Of a stretch of DNA of 64,000 nt, positions 49,821-59,129 are shown one piece after another. Within the stretch, counting starts at the first letter, position 1. Every line of letters begins with the position of its first letter. A program made the position numbers and the translations under genes. The notes below the pieces were generated by a model. That model was not told where the DNA came from and did no database searches. It was given only the letters and a program-made list of their open reading frames with translations. Source of the stretch: Desulfofarcimen acetoxidans DSM 771 (lineage in GTDB: Bacteria > Bacillota > Desulfotomaculia > Desulfotomaculales > Desulfofarciminaceae); contig NC_013216.1 in the NCBI RefSeq assembly GCF_000024205.1, positions 682,001-746,000 of the forward strand. The letters run 5' to 3'.

Positions 49821-49998
49821 GTTATAAGACCTCCCTTGGTTTACCTTTTGATTATATATAAAACAGATTTTAAATTCCACCAAAAGTAAGCATTGTTTAG
49901 TCATATTTCCATTCTACAGACAATACTATTTTATAACGTGTTTTGATGTTGTAAAAATAAGGTGTGTGTTATTGAACAACAGTAAAGGGAGTGGTATT

Positions 49999-50694
49999 AT
50001 GCAGCGATCTCAATGGTTCATATTTAATAAGAAGCAAATTTTAGGTGCTGTTGGTTTATTGATTTTTCTGGGCAGTTTAGCTGCTGCCGGTTTTATGTTT
50101 ATGTTTAAGCAGCGTCCTCAGTTATCAGGGGAAGAATTATGGTCCACCGCTTTGGATCGTACCAGGGCTTGCAAGACATATCGTTATCAGGTTGAGGTAT
50201 TGTATAACGGCAAAACTAATATGCGGGGAGAGGGGGAACGGGTTTTTCCGGATAGGGTGCATTTGACGGGCAGTATGGCCAATACTAAGCTGGAGTTTAT
50301 TCAGATTGGGGAAAAGGGTTTTATGAAGGATCCCTATACTAAGCAATGGATAAAGTTAGAGGGCAACCAGTTGTCTCAATCTGAATTATTTATTACGGAA
50401 CTGAATCCTCTGGGTATGTTCAATTTTAAAGATATTCCCCAGATCAAAAACTTGGGTAAGGTGAAAGACAAGGAGCAGGAGTATGTGGAACTGCTTTTAC
50501 AACCGAATTTAGCTAACCCCTTTATGGAGAATTTTATTAACTTTGAGTATCATATCAGAATAAGCCCCGATGATTATCTGATCAAACAGGCTGATATCAG
50601 CGCATTGTCTAAAGGGCATGAACAAGTAAAGTTTAATCTTAGATTGAAGTTCAGTGACTATGATAAAGACATTACTATAAACCCGCCGTTATAA
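49999..50694 (+). CDS. Membrane-anchored protein of unknown function
   Basis: 231 aa. One N-terminal membrane helix (ILGAVGLLIFLGSLAAAGFMF) followed by an outside domain of beta-strand character resembling the LolA/LppX-like fold in pattern only: YRYQVEVLYNGKTNMRGEGE, IQIGEKGFMKDPYTKQWIKL. I do not recognise a named family with confidence. ATG 49999 with GGGAGTGG six bases upstream. Confidence 0.7.
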   Translation: MQRSQWFIFNKKQILGAVGLLIFLGSLAAAGFMFMFKQRPQLSGEELWSTALDRTRACKTYRYQVEVLYNGKTNMRGEGERVFPDRVHLTGSMANTKLEFIQIGEKGFMKDPYTKQWIKLEGNQLSQSELFITELNPLGMFNFKDIPQIKNLGKVKDKEQEYVELLLQPNLANPFMENFINFEYHIRISPDDYLIKQADISALSKGHEQVKFNLRLKFSDYDKDITINPPL

Positions 50695-50702
50695 AAATAG
50701 TT

Positions 50703-50729
50703 AAGCCCTCACCTATGGTGGGGGTTTAA
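50703..50729 (+). terminator. Terminator after 49999-50694 gene
   Basis: An 8-bp stem CCCTCACC/GGTGGGGG (one G-T) with a TAT loop, flanked by A/T pairs and followed by TTTAATT. Confidence 0.6.
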
Positions 50730-50760
50730 TTGTATCGGTACTGTTAATTTATGTATTTCA

Positions 50761-50790
50761 TTGACACAACACGCTGTTTTTTGATATAAT
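50761..50790 (+). promoter_or_regulatory. Housekeeping promoter of hpt
   Basis: TTGACA (50761-50766), an 18-base spacer, TATAAT (50785-50790): both hexamers are exact consensus. The start codon is 48 bases downstream. Confidence 0.85.
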
Positions 50791-50837
50791 ACCCCGGATT
50801 TTAATGAATTATTTATTATGGAACCGGAGGGATAAGC

Positions 50838-51374
50838 ATGCATCCTGATCTGGATAAGGTTTTGATAACTGAACAAGAAGTACAAAAAAGGATAAGGGAA
50901 TTGGGAGAACAGATATCCTGTGATTATGCGGGAAAAGAAATACTGGTGGTTGGTATTTTAAAGGGAGCCGCAGTTTTTTTGGCTGATTTAGTGCGGTATA
51001 TCAGTATACCTGTCTATTTTGATTTTATGGCTGTATCCAGCTATGGTGCGGGGAGCGCTTCTTCCGGTGTGGTGCGTATTTTAAAAGATTTGGATCGGCC
51101 GATAGAAGGACGTCATGTTATAATTGTAGAAGACATTGTTGATACAGGTTTGACTTTGAATTACCTGGTGCAGAGCTTGCAATCCCGTAATCCGGCCAGC
51201 CTCAAAGTCTGCACCCTGTTGGATAAGCCTGAACGTCGAGTAGCAAAGGTCAAGGTTGATTATAACGGTTTCGATATACCGGATCAATTTGTGGTTGGCT
51301 ACGGGCTTGATTACAATGAGCGCTATCGCAATTTTCCCTATATCGGAGTATTGAAGCGCAGTGTTTATACTTAA
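50838..51374 (+). CDS. hpt: Hypoxanthine phosphoribosyltransferase
   Basis: Salvages hypoxanthine/guanine with PRPP to IMP/GMP. 178 aa. PRPP-binding motif VIIVEDIVDTGLTLNYL, N-terminal LVVGILKGAAVFLADLVR, and C-terminal PDQFVVGYGLDYNERYRNFP are diagnostic. GGAGGG before the ATG. Followed by guaA. Confidence 0.95.
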   Translation: MHPDLDKVLITEQEVQKRIRELGEQISCDYAGKEILVVGILKGAAVFLADLVRYISIPVYFDFMAVSSYGAGSASSGVVRILKDLDRPIEGRHVIIVEDIVDTGLTLNYLVQSLQSRNPASLKVCTLLDKPERRVAKVKVDYNGFDIPDQFVVGYGLDYNERYRNFPYIGVLKRSVYT

Positions 51375-51424
51375 GTTTCCTTTTGATTATTTAGTTATAA
51401 GTGGCGAAGTGAGGTGTGTTGTTT

Positions 51425-52957
51425 TTGGAAAATGAAATGGTGCTGATTTTGGATTTCGGTGGACAGTATACGCAGTTGATAGCCAGACGTATTCGGGAAT
51501 GTAAAGTCTATTGTGAGATATTGCCTTTCAGCACGCCTTTGGAAAAAATAACGGCGGGTAAGCCAAAGGGGATTGTATTTTCAGGCGGGCCTTCCAGCGT
51601 TTATTCAGACCGGGCGCCGTCAGCTGACCCAAAGTTGTATGAGTTAGGCATTCCTGTTTTGGGTATCTGTTATGGCATGCAGCTTATGGCACACCAGTTG
51701 GGAGGCAAGGTGTCTCCTGCCAGGCAGCGTGAGTATGGTAAATCTGTAATAAATGTTCTGTCCAAAGATGAATTGCTGACCGGCTTGGAGGATGCGGAGC
51801 CCTGCTGGATGAGCCACGGGGATTTGGTGGAGTCGCCACCTCCGGGTTTCGGAGTTTCCGCCTGTACTTCACTTGCTCCGGTTGCCGCTATGTCGAACCG
51901 GGCACAAAAGCTCTATGCGGTGCAGTTTCACCCCGAGGTGGTGCATACACCGAAAGGTATGGATATACTGAAAAACTTTTTATACAATATCTGTGGCTGC
52001 CATGCTTCTTGGACAATGGAATCTTTTCTGGAAACTGAAGTGGCGGAAGTTCATAAAACTGTCGGTAACAGGCAGGTTCTCTGTGCACTTAGCGGCGGGG
52101 TTGATTCTTCAGTGGCGGCGGTATTGGTGCACAGGGCTATCGGTGATCAATTGACTTGTGTTTTTGTGGATCACGGGCTTTTGCGGAAAGGTGAGGCCGA
52201 GCAGGTTATAAGCACTTTCCGGGATAAGTTTCATATAAATCTCATTGCAGTGGATGCTGAAGAGAGGTTTTTAAGCCGTTTGCAGGGTGTGACCGATCCG
52301 GAGCGCAAGCGAAAGATTATCGGGGAAGAGTTCATCCGTGTTTTTGAGGAAGAGGCGGCTAAGCTGGGACAGATAGACTACCTGGTGCAGGGAACTCTTT
52401 ACCCGGATGTGGTGGAGAGCGGTACGGCTACGGCAGCAGTTATCAAGTCGCACCATAATGTGGGCGGTTTGCCTGAGGATATGAAGTTAAAGCTGATTGA
52501 GCCGCTGCGCTGGCTGTTTAAGGATGAGGTGCGCGTACTGGGTGAGGAATTGGGTATACCGGAAGAAGTGGTCTGGCGTCAGCCATTCCCCGGTCCTGGT
52601 TTGGCTATTCGTATTCTGGGTGAGATCACTAAGGACAAGCTGGAAGTGCTGCGTGAAGCGGATGCAATAGTGTTGGATGAGATCAAAAAGGCCGGGCTGT
52701 ATAGGTCTATCTGGCAGGCCTTTGCTGTGCTGCCCCAGATGAAGAGTGTCGGGGTGATGGGGGACGAGCGGACTTATGCCTATACCGCAGTGCTTAGGGC
52801 TGTGCAGAGTAATGACGGTATGACGGCTGACTGGGTGCGTTTGCCCTATGAAGTGCTTGAGTCGATATCTTCAAGGATAGTTAACGAATTAAAAGAAATT
52901 AACCGGGTAGTTTATGATATAACCTCCAAACCCCCTGGGACTATTGAGTGGGAGTGA
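51425..52957 (+). CDS. guaA: GMP synthase (glutamine-hydrolysing)
   Basis: Converts XMP to GMP using glutamine. ~510 aa: class I amidotransferase ([17 protein letters not shown]; catalytic Cys in [24 protein letters not shown]), ATP-pyrophosphatase with [12 protein letters not shown], and the dimerisation domain ([15 protein letters not shown], ending PPGTIEWE). TTG 51425 sits eight bases after GAGGTG; GTG 51416 and ATG 51437 are alternatives. Confidence 0.95.
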   Translation: MENEMVLILDFGGQYTQLIARRIRECKVYCEILPFSTPLEKITAGKPKGIVFSGGPSSVYSDRAPSADPKLYELGIPVLGICYGMQLMAHQLGGKVSPARQREYGKSVINVLSKDELLTGLEDAEPCWMSHGDLVESPPPGFGVSACTSLAPVAAMSNRAQKLYAVQFHPEVVHTPKGMDILKNFLYNICGCHASWTMESFLETEVAEVHKTVGNRQVLCALSGGVDSSVAAVLVHRAIGDQLTCVFVDHGLLRKGEAEQVISTFRDKFHINLIAVDAEERFLSRLQGVTDPERKRKIIGEEFIRVFEEEAAKLGQIDYLVQGTLYPDVVESGTATAAVIKSHHNVGGLPEDMKLKLIEPLRWLFKDEVRVLGEELGIPEEVVWRQPFPGPGLAIRILGEITKDKLEVLREADAIVLDEIKKAGLYRSIWQAFAVLPQMKSVGVMGDERTYAYTAVLRAVQSNDGMTADWVRLPYEVLESISSRIVNELKEINRVVYDITSKPPGTIEWE

Positions 52958-52965
52958 TGGTGTAA

Positions 52966-53010
52966 AGCCTCTAAACCCTGTGAAATAAAGGGTTTAGAGG
53001 CTCAATTTTC
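52966..53010 (+). terminator. guaA terminator
   Basis: A 13-bp stem AGCCTCTAAACCC/GGGTTTAGAGGCT with an 11-base loop, followed by CAATTTTC. Confidence 0.8.
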
Positions 53011-53034
53011 AACCCTGGCAACATTTTGAAAAAC

Positions 53035-53550
53035 TTATTTTTTAGCAGCAGTTGCTTCTCTTTTGCCCCATGGCTTAAATACAGAAATGAAGACCAGAAC
53101 AACTAAGAATGCTACTTGTATACTACCCCAAATATTGTTCATGTGCCTGTCATAAAGATAAGCGGTATTTTGAAGTGCATGAATTCTATCAGCATCAGCA
53201 ATAGCGGTAGCTCCATTTACCCAGGGACCTAGGAAGAAAGTGCCAAAAAGAATTTGAGCAACAGTTGCCGCCCATTTAACAATAACCCAGTTGAATTTGA
53301 TAAAACCCCAGTTTGTCAGCCAGCATATAAGCAACCCTGTTATCAAGCAACCAAAAGCTGAGGGTATTACGATGTAGTCATCCAATAATTTTATGGAGGC
53401 ATTAAATGCAAATAATTCATCACCATTGACTACATGAGTTTTCATGAGGCCAAGCAGAACCATTGATAAGCCTGTACCTACCCAGGTACAACAGAAGAAA
53501 ATGTGCAGACCTTTTAGCCATTGTCTGCCCTTTATACCTAGTTTCGGCAT
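53035..53550 (-). CDS. DUF2269-like membrane protein
   Basis: 171 aa with four membrane helices (LKGLHIFFCCTWVGTGLSMV; IVIPSAFGCLITGLLICWL; WAATVAQILFGTFFLGPWV; IQVAFLVVLVFISVFKPWG). The first helix has the His/Trp pattern of DUF2269/CopD-like integral membrane proteins. Function unknown. AGGAGGTAA before the ATG. Single gene. Confidence 0.65.
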   Translation of the reverse strand: MPKLGIKGRQWLKGLHIFFCCTWVGTGLSMVLLGLMKTHVVNGDELFAFNASIKLLDDYIVIPSAFGCLITGLLICWLTNWGFIKFNWVIVKWAATVAQILFGTFFLGPWVNGATAIADADRIHALQNTAYLYDRHMNNIWGSIQVAFLVVLVFISVFKPWGKREATAAKK

Positions 53551-53602
53551 ATTACTATTACCTCCTCATTTGTTTCGTTGCATTGATATTATAATTTGGA
53601 AC

Positions 53603-54313
53603 TTATATTGCCAGTAAACCCTCAATCAACCTCAGGTTGCCTCCTGTATAACCCAGGCTTACAACAGTGTTTCTTTTCTCTTTGGCTTTATATAAGGCTT
53701 TGTCAGCCTGAGCTACTAAAATATCTTTATCAATATGTCCATTAGTAGATGCAACACCTATACTGACAGTGACTTTGCCGCAAAACAGGTTGGTATCCTC
53801 AATAATGTTTCTTAATCTCTCGGCTGATGCTGCAGCTCCTTCTGTATTGGTTTCAGGAAGAATAACTGTAAATTCCTCGCCACCCCATCTAGATAGTATA
53901 TCCACACCTCTTAAGTTCTGGCGAAGGACATTGGTTAAAGCACTGATGACCTTATCACCCATTACATGACCGTAGTTGTCGTTAATCCCTTTAAAGTTAT
54001 CAATATCTATAATTAGAAGAGATAAAACAGAATTCGAGTTTTGGGTCTTCTTAAGTTCATTGGTTAGTTTTTTATTGAAATAGTTTTTGTTATATAGACC
54101 GGTTAAAAAATCCACGTAGGCTTGCTTATATAAATTATTAATAATTCTGCCCAATACCAATCCGGCAATTGTTTGAAAAAATATGAATAAAAACACCAGA
54201 TAGATAAAATTATCTTCATATTTTACTATGCAACAAATACCTACACCCGAAAGCAAACTGATAAAAGCAAGAATGTAGGATATATGCTTAACAATGAATT
54301 CCTTAAATAACAT
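53603..54313 (-). CDS. Diguanylate cyclase (GGDEF)
   Basis: 236 aa. Two N-terminal membrane helices (YILAFISLLSGVGICCIV; IYLVFLFIFFQTIAGLVLG) and a GGDEF domain: DFLTGLYNKNYF, IDIDNFKGINDNYGHVMGD, then the active site GGEEF. An inhibitory RxxD site (RGVD) lies five residues before it. It should make c-di-GMP from GTP. ATG 54313 follows GGAGGG. The PilZ protein in the flagellar operon is a candidate receptor for its product. Confidence 0.92.
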   Translation of the reverse strand: MLFKEFIVKHISYILAFISLLSGVGICCIVKYEDNFIYLVFLFIFFQTIAGLVLGRIINNLYKQAYVDFLTGLYNKNYFNKKLTNELKKTQNSNSVLSLLIIDIDNFKGINDNYGHVMGDKVISALTNVLRQNLRGVDILSRWGGEEFTVILPETNTEGAAASAERLRNIIEDTNLFCGKVTVSIGVASTNGHIDKDILVAQADKALYKAKEKRNTVVSLGYTGGNLRLIEGLLAI

Positions 54314-54365
54314 AATATATCCCTCCATAATATCGGGTAACTTGCATAATGGATATCTATTTTAC

Positions 54366-54373
54366 TTATCGAC
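54366..54373 (-). promoter_or_regulatory. Possible SigD -10 box before GGDEF gene
   Basis: GTCGATAA on the minus strand, the same -10 as the flagellin and SLH promoters, about 50 bases before the GGDEF start. The -35 at 15 bases reads TTCA (54392-54389), only half matching TAAA. A perfect palindrome TAGCATTAAAA-T-TTTTAATGCTA lies just upstream at 54399-54421. Confidence 0.3.
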
Positions 54374-54542
54374 ATCGTGGTTGAAAACTGAACACTTTTA
54401 GCATTAAAATTTTTAATGCTACGGGCAAGCAACGTGAAAGTCCTAACAAGCTTTCCTGCAGTTGCAAAATTGCTTCTTTAGCATTAATTTTTGCTATAAT
54501 AATCTAAAAATCCATGCTAATTAGTCTAATATAATTTTCTTG

Positions 54543-54572
54543 TTGACTTTTGTTGTTAAACTTTGTTAACAT
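54543..54572 (+). promoter_or_regulatory. Promoter of riboswitch-purine unit
   Basis: TTGACT at 54543-54548 and TAACAT at 54567-54572 (18-base spacer), or TTAACA with 17. It lies about 45 bases before the ykkC-like aptamer. Confidence 0.55.
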
Positions 54573-54607
54573 TAAAGTTAGATTGATGATTATGATGTTT
54601 TAATAGA

Positions 54608-54768
54608 GGAAAGTGTGCCTAGGGTTCCACATCCGCTTATGCAGGCGGTTGGTTTGGTCCGAGCGGTACAGGCGTTGTGCAGGGTGTTCCGGTATAATGC
54701 TACACCTAGAGGGATAAAAGCCCAGGCGGGTAGGTTTCACTCATGAAGCCTATCTGTCCGGGTTTTTT
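54608..54768 (+). ncRNA. ykkC-type riboswitch, probably PRPP-sensing, with terminator
   Basis: The conserved ykkC core is present: CTAGGGTTCC (54619-54628), a short stem CCGC/GCGG (54633-54648), GGTCCGAG (54656-54663), ACACCTAGAGGGATAAAAGCCC-type joint with GGGATAAAAGCCC at 54711-54723. A long terminator hairpin (54721-54761) that competes with the aptamer's GCCC end is followed by seven T. ykkC subtypes sense guanidine, ppGpp or PRPP. Downstream genes are a purine permease and the pur operon, which fits the PRPP subtype (on when PRPP is high). Confidence 0.82.
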
Positions 54769-54866
54769 TGTTAGCAATTATGACCTGTTTTAGTATGTTT
54801 TCCCTGCCTTATTAAAATAATAAACGGTAGGAAAAATCATAATAAATTTAAAAGGGAGGGTGTAAT

Positions 54867-56243
54867 GTGCTGGAAAGGATTTTTAAGCTAAGGCAGTATC
54901 ATACCGACGTGAGAACTGAGGTGATCGCCGGTACTACTACTTTTATGACTATGGCCTACATATTGTTTTTAAATCCTAATATTTTGTCCGCAACCGGTAT
55001 GAATAAGGATGCAGTATTTTTTGCCACAGCAGTTGCTGCCGGGATAGTGACTATTGCCATGGGTTTAATTGTTAACTTTCCTATTGCTCTGGCTCCGGGC
55101 ATGGGTTTAAATGCCTATTTTGCCGCAGTTGCTGCTCAAGGAGTCGGTATTCCCTGGCAGACGGCGCTGGGTGCTGTTTTTATTTCCGGTCTTATTTTTA
55201 TTATTCTTACTGTTACTAAAATACGCCAATTGCTGGTGGAAGCTGTGCCCAATTCCTTAAAAAGGGCGATTATTGTTGGTATCGGTTTGTTTATTACTAT
55301 TTTAGGCATCAAGATGTCAGAGATTATGGTTGTTAAAGCCGGTCCCGTTATTCCTCCCACTCTTGAAGGACTGCAGAAATCAGGTGGTGTTGCCACCCTA
55401 AAGTTTTTTGAGTGGAACATATTCATGGGCAGTTTTGCCAACCCGGCTACTTTACTGGCTCTGATCGGGCTGGTGATAACAGGCATATTGATGGCCAGGA
55501 AGGTTAAGGGTTCTTTGCTGCTGGGGATTCTGGCTGCCACTTTAATAGGTATTCCCCTGGGTGTTACGGTAGTGCCGCCCAATTTCAGCCCTTTTTCTCT
55601 GCCTGATTTCAGCCATCTGGCTGTAGGCAAAATGGATATAAAAGGCGCTTTGAATATGGGGCTCTTGACCGCTGTTTTCACCTTTACTTTTGTTGAGTTA
55701 TTCGATACCTTCGGCACCCTTATAGGTACTGCCGGTAAGGCCGGTTTGCTGGATGAAAAAGGACGATCCCCTCGCATTGGCCGGGCCATGCTGGTAGATG
55801 CTTTTGGCGTTTCTTTCGGAGCTTTAATGGGAACCAGTACAGTTACCGCTTATATTGAAAGTACTGCCGGTATCGGAGAAGGCGGGCGCACAGGTTTGAC
55901 AGCAGTTACCACAGGCGCTCTTTTCCTTTTGGCTTTGGTACTGGCCCCGATTGCCGGGTTAATACCCAGTGCGGCTACTGCTCCGGTATTGATTATTGTG
56001 GGCTTGTTAATGTGTTCAGCTGTTGCCGGAATAGATTTTGACAATATTTCTGACGGGCTGCCTGCTTTTTTGACTATGGTTATTATGCCTTTTACTTACA
56101 GTATAGCCAATGGTATTGCCGCAGGCATTATATTCTACACTGTATTAAAGGTAGCTACAGGCAGGATTAAAGAGGTACACTGGCTAATGTATATATTGTT
56201 CTTCCTGGTTATCGCACGCTATCTGTTTTTAGCCGGTGAATAA
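54867..56243 (+). CDS. NCS2/AzgA-type purine permease
   Basis: Proton-coupled hypoxanthine/guanine-type transporter (PbuG/PbuO/AzgA group). 458 aa, about 12-14 membrane segments. Signatures: TEVIAGTTTFMTMAYILFLN, ALAPGMGLNAYFAAVA, TFTFVELFDTFGTLIGTAGK, GTSTVTAYIESTAGIGEGGR. GTG start at 54867 after GGGAGGG. Directly behind the riboswitch terminator, so uptake and synthesis would be controlled together. Exact substrate not known. Confidence 0.9.
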   Translation: MLERIFKLRQYHTDVRTEVIAGTTTFMTMAYILFLNPNILSATGMNKDAVFFATAVAAGIVTIAMGLIVNFPIALAPGMGLNAYFAAVAAQGVGIPWQTALGAVFISGLIFIILTVTKIRQLLVEAVPNSLKRAIIVGIGLFITILGIKMSEIMVVKAGPVIPPTLEGLQKSGGVATLKFFEWNIFMGSFANPATLLALIGLVITGILMARKVKGSLLLGILAATLIGIPLGVTVVPPNFSPFSLPDFSHLAVGKMDIKGALNMGLLTAVFTFTFVELFDTFGTLIGTAGKAGLLDEKGRSPRIGRAMLVDAFGVSFGALMGTSTVTAYIESTAGIGEGGRTGLTAVTTGALFLLALVLAPIAGLIPSAATAPVLIIVGLLMCSAVAGIDFDNISDGLPAFLTMVIMPFTYSIANGIAAGIIFYTVLKVATGRIKEVHWLMYILFFLVIARYLFLAGE

Positions 56244-56337
56244 TGTTTTTATTTCTTTTATATTTCTATTAAGTTTTACAGGAAATCCTATGATAGTTCA
56301 GTAAAATACTATATCATTAAAGCTAATATATCAGGTT

Positions 56338-56367
56338 TTGATTAAATAAAATTTTTAGATTTATGAT
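56338..56367 (+). promoter_or_regulatory. Possible second promoter before purE
   Basis: TTGATT (56338) and TATGAT (56362) with an 18-base spacer in the 153-base gap between permease and purE. No terminator is visible in the gap, so read-through from the riboswitch unit is also likely. Confidence 0.35.
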
Positions 56368-56396
56368 ATTGTGTCTTATAATTAGGAGGGAAACCA

Positions 56397-56924
56397 ATGT
56401 CTCAACCAATGGTTGGCATTGTCATGGGCAGTGATTCCGATCTGCCGGTTATGAAGGCTTGTGCTGATATGTTGGATAAATTCGGCATAGCTTATGAAGT
56501 AATTATTTCTTCCGCTCACCGTGTTCCTGAAAAAACTGCCGCTTATGCGGCTTCTGCCGAATCAAGGGGCCTGGCGGTTATTGTCGCAGGTGCCGGTGGG
56601 GCCGCTCACCTGCCCGGTGTAATTGCCGCGCTGACACCCCTGCCGGTAATTGGTGTGCCTATAAAAAGCGGTGCTCTGGAAGGTGTGGATGCTCTCTATG
56701 CCATAGTGCAAATGCCGGCTGGTATTCCGGTGGCTACGGTTGCTATTAACGGTGCGCAAAATGCCGGCATTCTGGCTGCTCAAATTATCGGGACCGGTGA
56801 TGCCGGTGTAAGAGCCAGAGTGAAAGCGTATAAAGAGGATTTGTCCAGACATGTGGAGAGCAAGAATAAGCGGTTGTCGGAGATTGGAATAGAGGAGTAC
56901 CTGAAGGAGAAAACAGGAAGATAG
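56397..56924 (+). CDS. purE: N5-CAIR mutase PurE
   Basis: Converts N5-CAIR to CAIR in IMP synthesis. 175 aa: VGIVMGSDSDLPVMKACADM, SAHRVPEKTA (usually AHRTP), VAGAGGAAHLPGVIAALTPL and VPIKSGALEGVDALYAIVQM. Class I type, which normally needs PurK for N5-CAIR; no purK is next to it. AGGAGGG before the ATG. Confidence 0.95.
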   Translation: MSQPMVGIVMGSDSDLPVMKACADMLDKFGIAYEVIISSAHRVPEKTAAYAASAESRGLAVIVAGAGGAAHLPGVIAALTPLPVIGVPIKSGALEGVDALYAIVQMPAGIPVATVAINGAQNAGILAAQIIGTGDAGVRARVKAYKEDLSRHVESKNKRLSEIGIEEYLKEKTGR

Positions 56925-57030
56925 TTGTTATTATACTGTCTAAAGGGAACCGGATAAATGAAGTGGGTCAGACGGGATGGGCTGCAAATTTATACCGGTT
57001 AAGATAAATTATTGCACCGGAGGTAATTAG

Positions 57031-58323
57031 ATGATCGAACGTTATACTTTACCCGAAATGAAACGGATCTGGTCACAGGAAAATAAATTCAGAAAATGGC
57101 TGGATGTTGAGATTTATGCCTGTGAGGCTTTGAATGAAATGGGCCAGATCCCGGATGCCGCTTTAAAGGAGATTAAAGAAAAGGCTGACTTCAATGTTGA
57201 CAGGGTGTTGGAGATAGAGGAGATTACTAATCACGATGTGATCGCTTTTTTAACCTGCGTAGGTGAGTATGTTGGTGATTCCTCCAAATATATTCACATG
57301 GGACTGACTTCCTCCGACGTTGTGGATACAGCACAGGCAGTGCAGATTAAAGAATCCGGAGAGCAAATATTAGGCCGTTTAATAAAGCTCTATGAAGTGC
57401 TGCTGGAGAAAGCCAAAGAGCATCGCAATACTCTGATGATAGGGCGCACGCACGGCATTCATGCTGAGCCGATTACCTTTGGCCTGAAAATGCTGCTGTG
57501 GGCAGCTGAGACAGAGCGCAACATAGATCGTATGAAAGCTGCTGTTGCCACCGTCAGTGTCGGCAAGATTTCCGGCGCTGTAGGTACTTATGCTAATATT
57601 GACCCCAGAGTGGAAGCCCATGTCTGCAAAAGGCTTGGTTTGGACAGGGCTAAAGTTTCTACGCAGGTTATCCAGCGTGACCGCCACGCGGAATTTATGA
57701 GCACTCTGGCTGTTATCGCCAGTTCTTTGGACAAGTTTGCCACTGAGATACGCAGCCTGCAGCGCACTGATATTCTGGAAGCGGAGGAATTCTTTAAAAA
57801 AGGCCAGAAGGGTTCTTCAGCTATGCCGCACAAGAGAAACCCCATTGTTACCGAGAGGATTTGCGGCATGGCCCGCCTTGTCAGAGGCAATGCTCTGGCA
57901 GCCATGGAGAATGTGGCCTTGTGGCATGAGCGGGATATTTCTCATTCTTCAGTGGAAAGAGTGATTATTCCAGACAGCACCACGGCAGTTGATTATATGT
58001 TGTTTAAATTCATTAATATTATGGAGAACCTCCTGGTTTACCCGGAGAATATGAAACGCAATGTCGAGCGCACACACGGTTTAATCTTTTCCCAGCGTGT
58101 AATGCTGGCAATGGTGGATAAGGGTTTAAGCCGTGAGAGGTCTTACGAGCTGGTGCAGCGAAATGCTATGCCGTCCTGGAGTACCGGAGAGCCCTTTCAG
58201 GAGCTTTTGTTTAAAGATGAAGAAGTCATGAACGTGCTGAGCAAGGAAGAAATTACCGAACTATTTGACTATAGTTTTCACCTTCAATATATTGATGAAA
58301 TATACAGCCGATTTGGTCTGTAG
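57031..58323 (+). CDS. purB: Adenylosuccinate lyase
   Basis: Cleaves SAICAR and adenylosuccinate. 430 aa: ITNHDVIAFLTCVGEYVGD, HMGLTSSDVVDTAQAVQ, MIGRTHGIHAEPITFGLKML, and the fumarase-family signature GSSAMPHKRNPI. GGAGG before the ATG. Standard neighbour of purC. Confidence 0.95.
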   Translation: MIERYTLPEMKRIWSQENKFRKWLDVEIYACEALNEMGQIPDAALKEIKEKADFNVDRVLEIEEITNHDVIAFLTCVGEYVGDSSKYIHMGLTSSDVVDTAQAVQIKESGEQILGRLIKLYEVLLEKAKEHRNTLMIGRTHGIHAEPITFGLKMLLWAAETERNIDRMKAAVATVSVGKISGAVGTYANIDPRVEAHVCKRLGLDRAKVSTQVIQRDRHAEFMSTLAVIASSLDKFATEIRSLQRTDILEAEEFFKKGQKGSSAMPHKRNPIVTERICGMARLVRGNALAAMENVALWHERDISHSSVERVIIPDSTTAVDYMLFKFINIMENLLVYPENMKRNVERTHGLIFSQRVMLAMVDKGLSRERSYELVQRNAMPSWSTGEPFQELLFKDEEVMNVLSKEEITELFDYSFHLQYIDEIYSRFGL

Positions 58324-58339
58324 AAAGTGAGGAAATATC

Positions 58340-59080
58340 ATGCAGAAATTGCAAATGCTTTACGAAGGTAAAGCTAAAAGAGTATATAAAACAGATCATC
58401 CGGAATGCTTTTGGGTTGAGTTTAAGGATGATGCTACTGCCTTTAACGGGGCAAAAAAGGGTACCATCGACAATAAAGGTGTGTTGAATACACAGATTTC
58501 CGCCTATTTCTTTAATCTTTTGGCTGAAAAAGGGATTCCCAGTCATTTTGTCAGCCTGCAAGGCGACCGTGATATGATTGTTAAGGCTTTAAAAATTCTA
58601 ATGGTGGAAGTTGTTGTGCGCAATATAGCTGCCGGCAGTTTGTCCAAGCGTGTGGGTTTGCCGGAAGGTACGCTGCTGGATTTCCCTATTGTTGAGTTTT
58701 ATTACAAAAATGACAGTTTAAACGACCCGCTGATTAACGATGATCATGCCAGAGTTCTTAAACTTGCCACTCCTGAACAACTGCAGTTGATGCGTCAGAC
58801 AGGTTTGCAGGTGAATAGAATTTTGCTGGAGCACCTGTCCGACAAGGATATCTATCTGGTAGATTTTAAGCTGGAGTTCGGTATTCATAACGGTAAGTTT
58901 TTGTTGGGTGACGAAATATCGCCGGATACCTGCCGTTTTTGGGATAAGCACACAGGCGAAAAGCTGGACAAGGATCGTTTCCGCAGGGATCTGGGCGATG
59001 TTGAAGCAGCTTACCGGGAAATTTATAGAAGATTGACCGGAAATACATTCCAGATTAACGAGGTTCAAGGTAACCGGTAA
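58340..59080 (+). CDS. purC: SAICAR synthetase PurC
   Basis: ATP-dependent ligation of aspartate to CAIR. 246 aa: [29 protein letters not shown], the signature [20 protein letters not shown], and [30 protein letters not shown]. Follows purB after 16 bases. Confidence 0.95.
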   Translation: MQKLQMLYEGKAKRVYKTDHPECFWVEFKDDATAFNGAKKGTIDNKGVLNTQISAYFFNLLAEKGIPSHFVSLQGDRDMIVKALKILMVEVVVRNIAAGSLSKRVGLPEGTLLDFPIVEFYYKNDSLNDPLINDDHARVLKLATPEQLQLMRQTGLQVNRILLEHLSDKDIYLVDFKLEFGIHNGKFLLGDEISPDTCRFWDKHTGEKLDKDRFRRDLGDVEAAYREIYRRLTGNTFQINEVQGNR

Positions 59081-59129
59081 GCTGGGAATGAAGGTGACCG
59101 ACCACCGAATTCGGAGGGAGATGGAACGC

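Noticed and set aside
54330-54600. Guanine riboswitch in tandem with the ykkC element
   Set aside because: No purine aptamer consensus (TATAAT...GGTTTGG...CTACC) is present upstream; the stretch is AT-rich with only a palindrome near 54399.
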